Shown here in pieces: positions 1-7,292 of a stretch of 16,480 bases of DNA; the stretch's first letter is position 1; each line of letters opens with the position of its first letter. Source of the DNA: Clostridia bacterium (GTDB lineage Bacteria; Bacillota; Clostridia; Oscillospirales; Butyricicoccaceae); the NCBI GenBank assembly GCA_017552495.1, contig JAFZPW010000052.1:1-16480 (forward strand), in the 5' to 3' direction. Below the pieces are notes generated by a model. That model was not told the DNA's origin, made no database searches, and saw nothing but the letters and a program-made list of their open reading frames with translations. The translations under genes were made by a program, and so were the position numbers.

Positions 1-2
1 CC

Positions 3-2048
3 ACCCACGCCGCCGGCGTCATCATCGCCGCCGCATCGGTGGACGAGTATGTGCCGCTGGCGAAGGGCGATCAAGGCGTGGTGTGCCAATACGAGATGAC
101 CACGCTGGAAGAACTGGGCCTTTTGAAAATGGATTTTCTCGGCTTGCGGAACCTTACCATTCTGGACGATACCCGCAAAATGATCGCCGCCGAGGGCAAA
201 ACGCTGGATTGGGAGCATTTGGACTATGACGACCCGGCGGTTTTTGAGATGATTGGACGGGGGCAGACCTCCGGCGTCTTTCAGATGGAGAGCTCCGGCA
301 TGACCGACGTAGCCGTCCGCCTCAAGCCCTCCAGCGTGGAGGATATCACCGCCATTGTGGCGCTGTTCCGTCCCGGCCCCATGCAGTATATCGACGAATA
401 CATCCGATGCAGGCATGATCCCTCCGCCGTGCAGTATGCCCATCCGCTTTTGGAGCAGGTGCTTTCTGTTACCTACGGCTGTATCGTTTATCAGGAGCAG
501 GTGATGGAAATTTTCCGCCTGCTGGCGGGTTACAGCCTGGGCAAGGCGGATATGGTGCGCCGCGCCATGTCCAAGAAAAAAATGGACGTGCTGAAGGCCG
601 AGCGCCAGAACTTCATCCACGGAAATCCCGCCGAGGGGATCAAAGGCTGCGTGGCAAATGGCGTGCCGGAGAAGGTAGCCAACGATATTTTCGACCAGCT
701 TTTGGATTTTGCCAATTACGCTTTCAACAAGGCACACGCCGTCTGTTACGCCGTGGTAGCCTATCAGACGGCCTATCTGAAGGTGCATTATCCCAAGGAA
801 TACATGGCCGCGCTTTTGACCTCGGTTTTAGGACAAAACGGGAAAGTGGCAGAATATATCAGCCAGTGCCGCGAGATGGGAGTCACCGTTCTCCCACCGG
901 ACGTAAACGAATCCAACGCCGACTTTACCGTGGCCGGTGACAACATCCGTTTTGGCCTTGCCTCCGTGAAAAACGTAGGCGTGGGACTCATCGAAAAACT
1001 GGTGTCCGAGCGACAGAAAAACGGCCGTTTCCGTGATTTTTATGATTTTTGTCAGCGGATGAGCGTCTTTGACCTGAACAAGCGGGTGCTGGAGAATCTG
1101 ATCCGCTGCGGCGCTTTCGACAGCATGGGCGCACGCCGCGCCGCGCTTTTGAAGGTTTATGAAAGCGTGCTGGATTCTGCGGCGGACGACAGCCGCCGTA
1201 ATCTGGAGGGACAGATGGATCTGTTTGGCGGTCTTGCGGAGAATGCCGCGCCTGCGGCCGCTCTGCCCGACGTGCCGGAGTTTTCCAAGCGCGAGCTTTT
1301 GACCATGGAGCGGGAAACCTGCGGCCTGTATCTTTCCGGTCATCCCATGGACGAACTGCGGCCTCTGGCCGCAAAGGTGGAGGCCGTTCCCATCGGCCGG
1401 CTCCTGGAAAATGCCGAGACCGGCGCCGATCCCGCTTTGGACGACGGACAATTTGTTACGCTGGCGGGCATCGTTTCCTCCTTGAAACTCAAACTCACCA
1501 AAAAACAGAGCAACATGGCTTACGTTACGCTGGAGGACACCACCGGAAGTCTGGAGATGCTGGTTTTTGAAAAAGCGCTCACCGCCGGAGGGGCCTATCT
1601 TCAGCCCGACCAGCCGGTGATCGTCTACGGACGCATTTCCGCCCGGGAAGAAGAGGAGCCCAAACTGATGGTGGAGGAAGTCTTTCCGTTGACCGAAGCC
1701 TATGTGGAGCGATACGGTGAGATTCGGAGGGGGAGCGTGCGCCGTTTCGGTGGAAATGGCGGCCGCCCGTTACGGCAGGAGCCCGCTTCGCGAAGGCCGG
1801 AGCCAGTGGCGGCAGCGGAGGAGCCCGCGCCCGACGCAAAAACGCTTTGGGTAAAGATGAGTTCGCTGGACGACGCCCGCATGGAGTATGTCCGCACGGC
1901 TTTCGCCGCCCATCCGGGGCGCGACCGGGCCGTACTTTATGTGCTGGATCAAAAACAAAAGCTGGCTTTGCAAAAGGGAATCGCCGCCTATGATGCGCTG
2001 GAAGAACTGACGCCGCTTTTGGGAAGCGAAAATCTTGTGCTGAAATAA
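3..2048 (+). CDS. dnaE: DNA polymerase III alpha subunit, C-terminal part (5' end outside window)
   Basis: Replicative DNA polymerase subunit that extends primers at the fork. The reading frame is open from base 3, so the gene starts upstream; about 682 residues are visible, against roughly 1,150 for a full DnaE. The N-terminal PHP domain and the palm domain with the catalytic aspartates lie outside the window. Visible family motifs in order: THAAGVIIA at the very start, KMDFLGLRNLT, GVFQMESSGM and RPGPMQYIDEYI of the fingers region, YQEQVMEIFRLLAGYSLGKAD, the NYAFNKAHAVCYA segment, a helix-hairpin-helix stretch (VKNVGVGLIEKL), and an OB-fold near the C-terminus (FVTLAGIVSSLKLKLTKKQS onward). 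The Ala/Pro/Arg-rich stretch after the OB-fold, about 1730-1840, is a poorly conserved linker. pcrA begins 29 bases downstream with no terminator between them, suggesting co-transcription. The family assignment is firm. A methionine or GTG near base 39 is internal, not the start. Confidence 0.96.
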   Translation, partial: THAAGVIIAAASVDEYVPLAKGDQGVVCQYEMTTLEELGLLKMDFLGLRNLTILDDTRKMIAAEGKTLDWEHLDYDDPAVFEMIGRGQTSGVFQMESSGMTDVAVRLKPSSVEDITAIVALFRPGPMQYIDEYIRCRHDPSAVQYAHPLLEQVLSVTYGCIVYQEQVMEIFRLLAGYSLGKADMVRRAMSKKKMDVLKAERQNFIHGNPAEGIKGCVANGVPEKVANDIFDQLLDFANYAFNKAHAVCYAVVAYQTAYLKVHYPKEYMAALLTSVLGQNGKVAEYISQCREMGVTVLPPDVNESNADFTVAGDNIRFGLASVKNVGVGLIEKLVSERQKNGRFRDFYDFCQRMSVFDLNKRVLENLIRCGAFDSMGARRAALLKVYESVLDSAADDSRRNLEGQMDLFGGLAENAAPAAALPDVPEFSKRELLTMERETCGLYLSGHPMDELRPLAAKVEAVPIGRLLENAETGADPALDDGQFVTLAGIVSSLKLKLTKKQSNMAYVTLEDTTGSLEMLVFEKALTAGGAYLQPDQPVIVYGRISAREEEEPKLMVEEVFPLTEAYVERYGEIRRGSVRRFGGNGGRPLRQEPASRRPEPVAAAEEPAPDAKTLWVKMSSLDDARMEYVRTAFAAHPGRDRAVLYVLDQKQKLALQKGIAAYDALEELTPLLGSENLVLK

Positions 2049-2077
2049 AAGAAACCGAGAAAGAAATCGAGGACGAT

Positions 2078-4462
2078 ATGGACGATTTTGATATCCGTTA
2101 CACAGCCCTGCGCCGGGCCGTGATCGAAAATGAATTTGCGCGGCTCAATGAAATGCAGCGCAAGGCCGTGCTCAAAACCGAGGGGCCGCTTTTGCTTTTG
2201 GCGGGGGCAGGCTCCGGCAAGACCACCGTGCTTATCAACCGCATCATCAATTTGCTGCGCTTCGGCTGCGGCTATGAAAGCGAACTTGCGCCCAATTGGG
2301 CGGGGGACGACGAACTGGAGTGCTTGGCAAGGCTGGCGGCCGATCCCGACGCCCTTCCCGCCGACGAGGTTTCGCGGCTGTGCGCCGTGGATCCGCCCCG
2401 CCCGTGGCAGATCATCGCCATCACCTTTACCAATAAGGCTGCCGGAGAACTGCGCTCCCGCCTGGAGGTGGCCTGCGGCGAAGGAGGACGGGATATTTGG
2501 GCTCATACCTTCCATACGGCATGCACCCGTATTTTACGCAGACATATCGGCCGTCTGGGGTATCAGAGCGCTTTCACCATCTATGACGAAGAGGATAAAA
2601 AGCGGATGATTACCGCTATCCTCAAGGAGTTTGGTTTTGACGAGCGGCGCTTCGACCCCAAAGGCGTGATGGGGCAGATCTCCCGGGCAAAAGAAAATCT
2701 GATGACGCCGGAGGACTATGGGATGGACGCCGGCGAGGATTATTACAAAAAGACCGTCGCCCGGGTTTACGCGGAATACGACAAGCGCTGCCGGGCTGCC
2801 TCGGCGCTGGATTTCGACGACATCATCTGCAAAACGGTGGAGCTTCTCCAGACCTGTGACGATGTGCGGGAGGAATATCAGCGGCGGTTCCGCTATGTGC
2901 TGGTGGACGAGTATCAGGACACCAACCATGCCCAATATGTGCTCTGCTCGCTGCTTGCGGGAGGCTGGCGCAACTTCTGCGTGGTGGGGGACGACGACCA
3001 GAGCATTTATAAGTTCCGTGGCGCCACCATTGAGAATATTTTGGAGTTTGAGCATCAGTATCCAGACGCGCAGACCATCCGTCTGGAGCAGAATTACCGT
3101 TCCACCGGCAACATCCTTGCAGCGGCCAACCATGTGATCGCCTGTAATCGTGGCCGAAAAGGGAAGACCCTTTGGACTGAAAACGAAACGGGGGAAAAGG
3201 TCCTTTTCTATCAAGCCGAAAATCAGGAGGAAGAGGCTCGCTATATCGCGCAGACCATTCACCGGCAATACAGCCGGGGCGAGCCGTTGAAAACGTTTAC
3301 CATTCTTTACCGCAACAACGCGCTGTCCAATTTCCTGCAAACCTGCTTTATCCGCTCGGGGATCCCGTTCGCCGTGGTGCGGGGCCGGTCCTTTTTGGAC
3401 TCCATGGAGATTCGGGATATGCGCGCTTATCTGGAAGTGATCCACAACCCTCACGACAGCGTGCGCCTGCATCGGATCATCAACGCCCCCGCCCGCAAGA
3501 TCGGCGCCCGTACCATGGAAATCGTGGCCGAACTGGCGGCGCAAGAAGGAAAGAGCGAGTTTGAGATCATCCGCGAGGCTGATCGTCATTCCCAACTTTC
3601 CCGGGCGTCGGCACCGCTTTTGCGCTTCGCCGCTATGATCGACGGGCTGCGGGATAAGCGGGACACGATCCCTCTGGCCGAGCTTTACGACGAGATGCTG
3701 AAAGAGAGCGGTTATCTGGCCGTGCTGGAGGCGCAGGGAACCGATGAGGCACGCGGCCGCATCGAGAGCATTCAGGAATTGAAATCCAATATTGCGGAAT
3801 ATTGCGAAACGGCGACGGCAGCGGGCGGCGATCCCTCGCTGGAGGGATTCCTGGAGGAACTGAGCCTGATTTCCGACGTGGATCAATACGATGAGAACGC
3901 CGATGTGGTCACCATGATGACCATGCACAGCGCCAAGGGGCTGGAGTTTCCGAAGGTCTTCATCTGCGGCGCGGAGGAGGGGCTTTTCCCATCCTATCGC
4001 TCCATGGAGAGCGACGAGGAGATGGAGGAAGAGCGTCGCCTCTGTTATGTGGCCATGACCCGCGCCAAAAAAGAACTGTACATTACCTGCGCCCAGCGGC
4101 GTATGCTTTACGGCCAGACTACCTATGGCCGCCCCTCCCGCTTCATCGAGGAGATTCCAGTCGAATTGATTCGGCAGGAAAACCGCCCCGTGGCTCCAAA
4201 CGGCGCTGACTCGCCCCGCCGTCCGGCGCCTCGCAGCGAGCCGCAGCCCCGCAGGATGGTTTATCAGAGCACACAAAGGCCCAATGCCTCCATGCCGGAT
4301 TTTCGCCCGGGGATGCAGGTGGAGCACAAGGCCTTCGGTTCCGGCGTCATTCGGGAGGTGACGCCTATGGGCGGCGATATGCTGCTTAACATCCGCTTCG
4401 AGCGGGCTGGCGACAAGCTGATGATGGCCAAGACCGCCTTACAGTTTATGAAAAAGCTATAG
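2078..4462 (+). CDS. pcrA: ATP-dependent DNA helicase PcrA/UvrD, superfamily 1A
   Basis: 3'-5' helicase acting in repair, rolling-circle replication and removal of recombinase from DNA. All SF1 motifs are readable over 794 residues: Q motif LNEMQRKAV, Walker A GAGSGKTT with Lys48, motif Ia TFTNKAAGELRSRLE, Walker B VDEYQDT with Asp277-Glu278, motif III VVGDDDQSIYKFRGA, motif IV LEQNYRST, motif V MMTMHSAKGLEF, and motif VI RRLCYVAMTRAKKELY. The C-terminus carries the Tudor-like fold (GMQVEHKAFGSGVIREV) that in PcrA contacts RNA polymerase. Between Walker A and motif Ia there is an insertion of about 45 residues (roughly 62-108), absent from the Bacillus/Geobacillus protein as I recall it. The ATG at 2078 is preceded by GAGG at 2069-2072, five bases upstream. 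The gene lies 29 bases after dnaE, and the zinc-ribbon gene starts 53 bases after its end. UvrD, Rep and PcrA are close relatives; the gram-positive context favours PcrA. Confidence 0.95.
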   Translation: MDDFDIRYTALRRAVIENEFARLNEMQRKAVLKTEGPLLLLAGAGSGKTTVLINRIINLLRFGCGYESELAPNWAGDDELECLARLAADPDALPADEVSRLCAVDPPRPWQIIAITFTNKAAGELRSRLEVACGEGGRDIWAHTFHTACTRILRRHIGRLGYQSAFTIYDEEDKKRMITAILKEFGFDERRFDPKGVMGQISRAKENLMTPEDYGMDAGEDYYKKTVARVYAEYDKRCRAASALDFDDIICKTVELLQTCDDVREEYQRRFRYVLVDEYQDTNHAQYVLCSLLAGGWRNFCVVGDDDQSIYKFRGATIENILEFEHQYPDAQTIRLEQNYRSTGNILAAANHVIACNRGRKGKTLWTENETGEKVLFYQAENQEEEARYIAQTIHRQYSRGEPLKTFTILYRNNALSNFLQTCFIRSGIPFAVVRGRSFLDSMEIRDMRAYLEVIHNPHDSVRLHRIINAPARKIGARTMEIVAELAAQEGKSEFEIIREADRHSQLSRASAPLLRFAAMIDGLRDKRDTIPLAELYDEMLKESGYLAVLEAQGTDEARGRIESIQELKSNIAEYCETATAAGGDPSLEGFLEELSLISDVDQYDENADVVTMMTMHSAKGLEFPKVFICGAEEGLFPSYRSMESDEEMEEERRLCYVAMTRAKKELYITCAQRRMLYGQTTYGRPSRFIEEIPVELIRQENRPVAPNGADSPRRPAPRSEPQPRRMVYQSTQRPNASMPDFRPGMQVEHKAFGSGVIREVTPMGGDMLLNIRFERAGDKLMMAKTALQFMKKL
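2264..2398 (+). other. Insertion within domain 1A of PcrA
   Basis: Codons for about residues 63-107 of PcrA encode an acidic, leucine-rich segment between the helix after Walker A and the strand leading to motif Ia. Classical PcrA passes directly from a short loop to PWNILAITFTNKAA. Here a longer stretch (containing WAGDDELECLARLAADPD) intervenes before PWQIIAITFTNKAA. The frame and flanking motifs are intact, so it is a genuine protein insertion and not a sequencing frameshift. I recall similar insertions in PcrA of Oscillospiraceae; that comparison is from memory. Function unknown; it would lie on the surface of domain 1A. Confidence 0.6.
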
Positions 4463-4515
4463 TGCTTTACAGCCCTTGATAATACATGCTGAATTAAGAA
4501 AGGACACCTGTTGAA

Positions 4516-5496
4516 ATGAAAATGATCTCTCTTACCTGCGAATCCTGCGGCGGCACCATGGAGGTAGACCCCGCCAAGGAAAGCATCGTCTGCCCCTATT
4601 GCGGGAACAAGGTCCTGATCCAAAAGACCGATTATGCCAGAATGGAGTATGAAAGGCTGTCGGCCCGGGCCCGTGTAGAGGAGGAGGCGGAAAAGCGGAA
4701 AAGGCGCGCTCAGCGCAAGCCGAAGCTCATTCTCCTGGGCATTTTGCTGATTTTCGCCTTGATCGGTGTGGGAAGCGCGGTGATCCAATCCGGCGACGAG
4801 CTGAGGTCAGTGTTTCATCCTGTTGAGGCGGATCCCTTTGAAAACGTCACGGTCCGCTTTCTGGGCGACAACGGCGATGGCCGTGCTGAGGTGGAAAACC
4901 GGAATCAGGGCGATCTGCGGAGCATCAGCTTCACCGTTTCGCCCGACCGGAAGCTGTACAACGGCGACACTGTCACCGTAAAAGCAGGCTCGGTGAGCGG
5001 CTATCGGTTTGTTCCCGAAAAAAAGACCTTTACCGTTTCCGGGCTCATCGAGCGGGTGCGCAGTCTTGCGACGATTCACGAAGAAGATATGGAGAAGATT
5101 CACGCCAACACGGAACGCCTGATCCGGCAGGAGTGGGAGGAGATCGTGAGCACAGGCACGGCCGTTTCTTACACGATTGAGCCTTACCGCGTGTTTTTCT
5201 TTGTGGAAGACGACCCCGACGATTATCCTTGGAATCATTTGTACGACGCCTGTCTCGTTACCGTGCAGAAGGCAAACGGGGAGGAAATGGCTGTTTATGA
5301 GGCTTGCAAGTATTCCGAGATGCAGATCGGCGCCGACGGCACGTTGACGGTGCAGTACGGCGATCTGCAGGGCTATAACATGGGCTATTTCCACGGCTTT
5401 ACGCCGACGTCCTCGTTTTCCGGTTGGCTTGACGCTGCCGAGATGGAGGCCGACCTGCGCTCCGTGCGCAGCGATTGCACGCTGGTGGAAGAGTAA
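4516..5496 (+). CDS. Zinc-ribbon, single-pass membrane protein of unknown function
   Basis: Protein of 326 residues that I recognise only by domain layout. Residues 8-29 form a zinc ribbon with two CxxC pairs (Cys8, Cys11, Cys26, Cys29). Residues 38-69 are a charged, probably helical segment ending in a basic cluster (RKRRAQRKPK). Residues 70-90 are one hydrophobic membrane helix. By the positive-inside rule the ribbon is cytoplasmic and the remaining ~230 residues are outside. The outer part starts with a beta-rich module (DPFENVTVRFLG, then a YNGDTVTVKAG stretch) like those in other zinc-ribbon/TcaA-like surface proteins of Firmicutes. The remainder is acidic and aromatic-rich and I do not recognise it. 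The start at 4516 follows AAGAAAGGA at 4496-4504. No promoter stands out in the 53 bases after pcrA, so it may be the last gene of the dnaE-pcrA unit. The architecture is clear; the role is not known. Confidence 0.85.
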   Translation: MKMISLTCESCGGTMEVDPAKESIVCPYCGNKVLIQKTDYARMEYERLSARARVEEEAEKRKRRAQRKPKLILLGILLIFALIGVGSAVIQSGDELRSVFHPVEADPFENVTVRFLGDNGDGRAEVENRNQGDLRSISFTVSPDRKLYNGDTVTVKAGSVSGYRFVPEKKTFTVSGLIERVRSLATIHEEDMEKIHANTERLIRQEWEEIVSTGTAVSYTIEPYRVFFFVEDDPDDYPWNHLYDACLVTVQKANGEEMAVYEACKYSEMQIGADGTLTVQYGDLQGYNMGYFHGFTPTSSFSGWLDAAEMEADLRSVRSDCTLVEE

Positions 5497-5512
5497 CGGG
5501 ATGCAACACACA

Positions 5513-5544
5513 AACAGGCGGCAGGATCGTTCCTGCCGCCTGTT
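5513..5544 (+). terminator. Perfect hairpin at the end of the dnaE-pcrA-zinc-ribbon unit
   Basis: A 14-bp perfect stem (AACAGGCGGCAGGA with its complement) closes on the 4-base loop TCGT, 16 bases after the stop codon of the zinc-ribbon gene. A T-run is absent on the + strand; the bases after it read CTGCTGTCTG. The position and stability suggest a terminator or a 3'-end stabilising stem at this convergent junction. Because it lacks a T-run, classic intrinsic termination is uncertain. Confidence 0.5.
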
Positions 5545-5565
5545 CTGCTGTCTGAAACAATAAAA

Positions 5566-5594
5566 CTTCCCTCTTGCCATCGGCAAAAGGGAAG
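5566..5594 (-). terminator. Rho-independent terminator of tRNA-Gly
   Basis: On the minus strand a stem of 7 bp (CTTCCCT with AGGGAAG), one mismatch and 5 more pairs (TTGCC with GGCAA) encloses a 3-base loop. It is followed on that strand by TTTTATTGTTT. It begins a few bases beyond the encoded CCA end of the tRNA, the expected place for the terminator of a single-gene tRNA unit. Confidence 0.75.
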
Positions 5595-5598
5595 CGGA

Positions 5599-5674
5599 TG
5601 GAGCGGACTACGAGGCTCGAACTCGCTACCTCCACCTTGGCAAGGTGGCGCTCTACCAGATGAGCTAAGTCCGC
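5599..5674 (-). tRNA. tRNA-Gly (anticodon GCC), CCA encoded
   Basis: The minus strand folds into a complete cloverleaf of 76 bases including CCA. The acceptor stem is GCGGACT/AGTCCGC. The D arm is GCTC...GAGC with a GG in the loop. The anticodon stem CCACC/GGTGG closes a loop TTGCCAA, which places GCC at positions 34-36 and reads GGC/GGT glycine codons. The variable loop is AGGTA. The T arm is GCGAG-TTCGAGC-CTCGT with one G-T pair. The discriminator is U, usual for bacterial tRNA-Gly, and CCA is in the DNA (5599-5601 as TGG on +). It stands alone, with its own promoter and terminator, opposite to the flanking protein genes. Confidence 0.97.
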
Positions 5675-5692
5675 ACTTGCGAGTGCTTTTAT

Positions 5693-5721
5693 AGTATAAG
5701 CAAAAGGCGGGAAAAAGTCAA
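5693..5721 (-). promoter_or_regulatory. Sigma-70/SigA promoter of tRNA-Gly
   Basis: On the minus strand, -35 TTGACT (5716-5721) and -10 TATACT (5693-5698) are separated by exactly 17 bases. The expected start of transcription is near 5686, giving a leader of about 12 bases before the tRNA. A strong near-consensus promoter fits a stable RNA gene. Confidence 0.8.
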
Positions 5722-5785
5722 GTGTTTTTTCAAATTTGCGGCAAAGTTTTTTTCTTGACCGGAGTCTTCTGGTTTCTTTCTGTCA

Positions 5786-5805
5786 CATGGATGGTGCAAT
5801 CCATG
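5786..5805. repeat. Inverted repeat upstream of the tldDE promoter (possible operator)
   Basis: CATGGAT and its perfect complement ATCCATG are separated by 6 bases (GGTGCA). The dyad ends 17 bases before the -35 box of the tldD promoter, a plausible location for an activator or other DNA-binding protein. Seven-base arms could arise by chance, so the regulatory reading is tentative. Confidence 0.35.
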
Positions 5806-5822
5806 ACCATACTTGTAATACG

Positions 5823-5851
5823 TTGACCTTTTCTTCGTGCTATGATATACT
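5823..5851 (+). promoter_or_regulatory. Sigma-70/SigA promoter of tldD-tldE
   Basis: -35 TTGACC (5823-5828) and -10 TATACT (5846-5851) are separated by 17 bases. Transcription would start near 5858, giving a short leader of about 40 bases to the tldD start at 5898. Its presence makes tldDE an independent unit and rules out a start codon upstream of the promoter. Confidence 0.8.
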
Positions 5852-5897
5852 GGTTTTTACAAATAAAGCCATATTGATCGCAAAGGAGTGCAGGATA

Positions 5898-7280
5898 ATG
5901 ATCGCAAGAGATGTATGCGAGCGCGTGCTGCGACGCGCGGCGTCTACCGGCGCGGATTATGCCGAGATCTTTGCGGAATACACCGTGAACAACGGCATCC
6001 GCATGATTACCGGACGGGTCGAGGCCGTAGACGATACCGTGATCGCCGGGGCGGGCATTCGTGTTTTTAAAGGGCTTCGCAGTGTAATGGCTTCTACCGT
6101 GGACATCAGCGAGGCGGGCTTGCTGCGCTGCGCGGAGCAGGCGGCCGAGGCGTTGGGGCAGGGCGACGCTGTCATGGACATCCGCCTGCGCGAGCGGCTG
6201 TTCGGCGACGTGCACCCCGTCCGCATCGCGCCGTCTTCCGTGCCAAACCAGGAGAAGGTCTTTGTTTTGCGGGAAGCAGACGGCGCCGCCAGAGATTACG
6301 ACGCCTGCGTCAAGCAGACCCGCTGCAATTTGATTTCCGTGGATCACAGCATTCTCATCGCTACCAGCGAGGGCCTTTATACGCAGGATCGCCAGATTCG
6401 CACCCGTCTTGCCGTGACGGCGGTTGCCGAACAAAAGGGCGAGACGCAGACCGGAACAGTTTCCCCCGGCTATCGTATGGGTATGGAGATGTTTGAGGGT
6501 CTGGTGGATCCCACCGCCGTGGGCGTCGAGGCGGCGCGTCAGGCCGTGGTGATGGCGGGCGCGGGCTATTGCCCGGCAGGGGTGATGCCTGTTGCCATCG
6601 GAAATGGCTTTGGCGGCGTGATTTTCCACGAGGCCTGCGGGCATTCGCTGGAGGCCTCCAGCGTGGCATACGGCGTCAGCCAGTTTGCCGGGAAACTGGG
6701 GCAGAAGATCGCCAACGAAAAAGTGACCGCCATTGACGACGGTACCATCCCCAACGCCTGGGGCTCGATCAACATCGACGACGAGGGCACGCCCTCCCGG
6801 AAAAATGTTCTCATTGAAAAGGGTGTGCTCAAGACTTATATGATCGACAAAATGGGCGGCCGCCGCATGAAGATGGAGCCTACCGGCTCGGCCAGGCGGG
6901 AGAGTTATTCTTACGTTACCACTTCCCGCATGACCAACACCTTTATCGCCCCCGGCGACGACACCGAAGAAAGCATCATCGCCTCTATGGAATACGGCCT
7001 TTACGCCAAGAACATGGGCGGCGGCTCGGTGAATCCCGCCACCGGCGAGTTCAACTTTGCCGTCAACGAGGGATATCTGGTTCGCAACGGAAAGATTTGC
7101 GAACCGGTTCGCGGCGCAAGTTTGGTTGGCAAGGGCTCCGAGGTTATTCAAAAGATTGATATGGTGAGCGCCGGACTGGAATTGGGCCAAGGCATGTGCG
7201 GCTCGTCCTCCGGTTCGGTTCCCGTCAATGTGGGTCAGCCTATGATCCGGGTCTCTTCCATCACCGTTGGCGGAAGATAA
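5898..7280 (+). CDS. tldD: Metalloprotease TldD, catalytic subunit
   Basis: 460 residues. TldD pairs with TldE to form a barrel-shaped zinc peptidase. In E. coli the pair trims the microcin B17 leader and degrades unfolded peptides such as CcdA. The zinc motif HExxxH is present as HEACGH (His244, Glu245, His248), followed by SLEASSVAYG. Near the C-terminus Cys434 (in GMCGSSSGSVPVNVGQP) matches the third metal ligand known in E. coli TldD. The usual Gly-rich end ITVGG is kept. The ATG at 5898 has AAAGGAG eleven bases upstream; the frame extends further 5', but that would include the promoter and has no ribosome site. tldE starts 12 bases after the stop. No precursor peptide or RiPP maturation gene is adjacent, so the substrate here is unknown and a general peptide-clearing role is equally likely. 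Confidence 0.95.
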   Translation: MIARDVCERVLRRAASTGADYAEIFAEYTVNNGIRMITGRVEAVDDTVIAGAGIRVFKGLRSVMASTVDISEAGLLRCAEQAAEALGQGDAVMDIRLRERLFGDVHPVRIAPSSVPNQEKVFVLREADGAARDYDACVKQTRCNLISVDHSILIATSEGLYTQDRQIRTRLAVTAVAEQKGETQTGTVSPGYRMGMEMFEGLVDPTAVGVEAARQAVVMAGAGYCPAGVMPVAIGNGFGGVIFHEACGHSLEASSVAYGVSQFAGKLGQKIANEKVTAIDDGTIPNAWGSINIDDEGTPSRKNVLIEKGVLKTYMIDKMGGRRMKMEPTGSARRESYSYVTTSRMTNTFIAPGDDTEESIIASMEYGLYAKNMGGGSVNPATGEFNFAVNEGYLVRNGKICEPVRGASLVGKGSEVIQKIDMVSAGLELGQGMCGSSSGSVPVNVGQPMIRVSSITVGGR

Positions 7281-7292
7281 GGAGGAAAAAAC

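Noticed and set aside
5736..5897. Upstream extension of the tldD reading frame
   Set aside because: It would place the start before the consensus promoter and has no ribosome site; homology begins at the ATG at 5898, which has AAAGGAG upstream.
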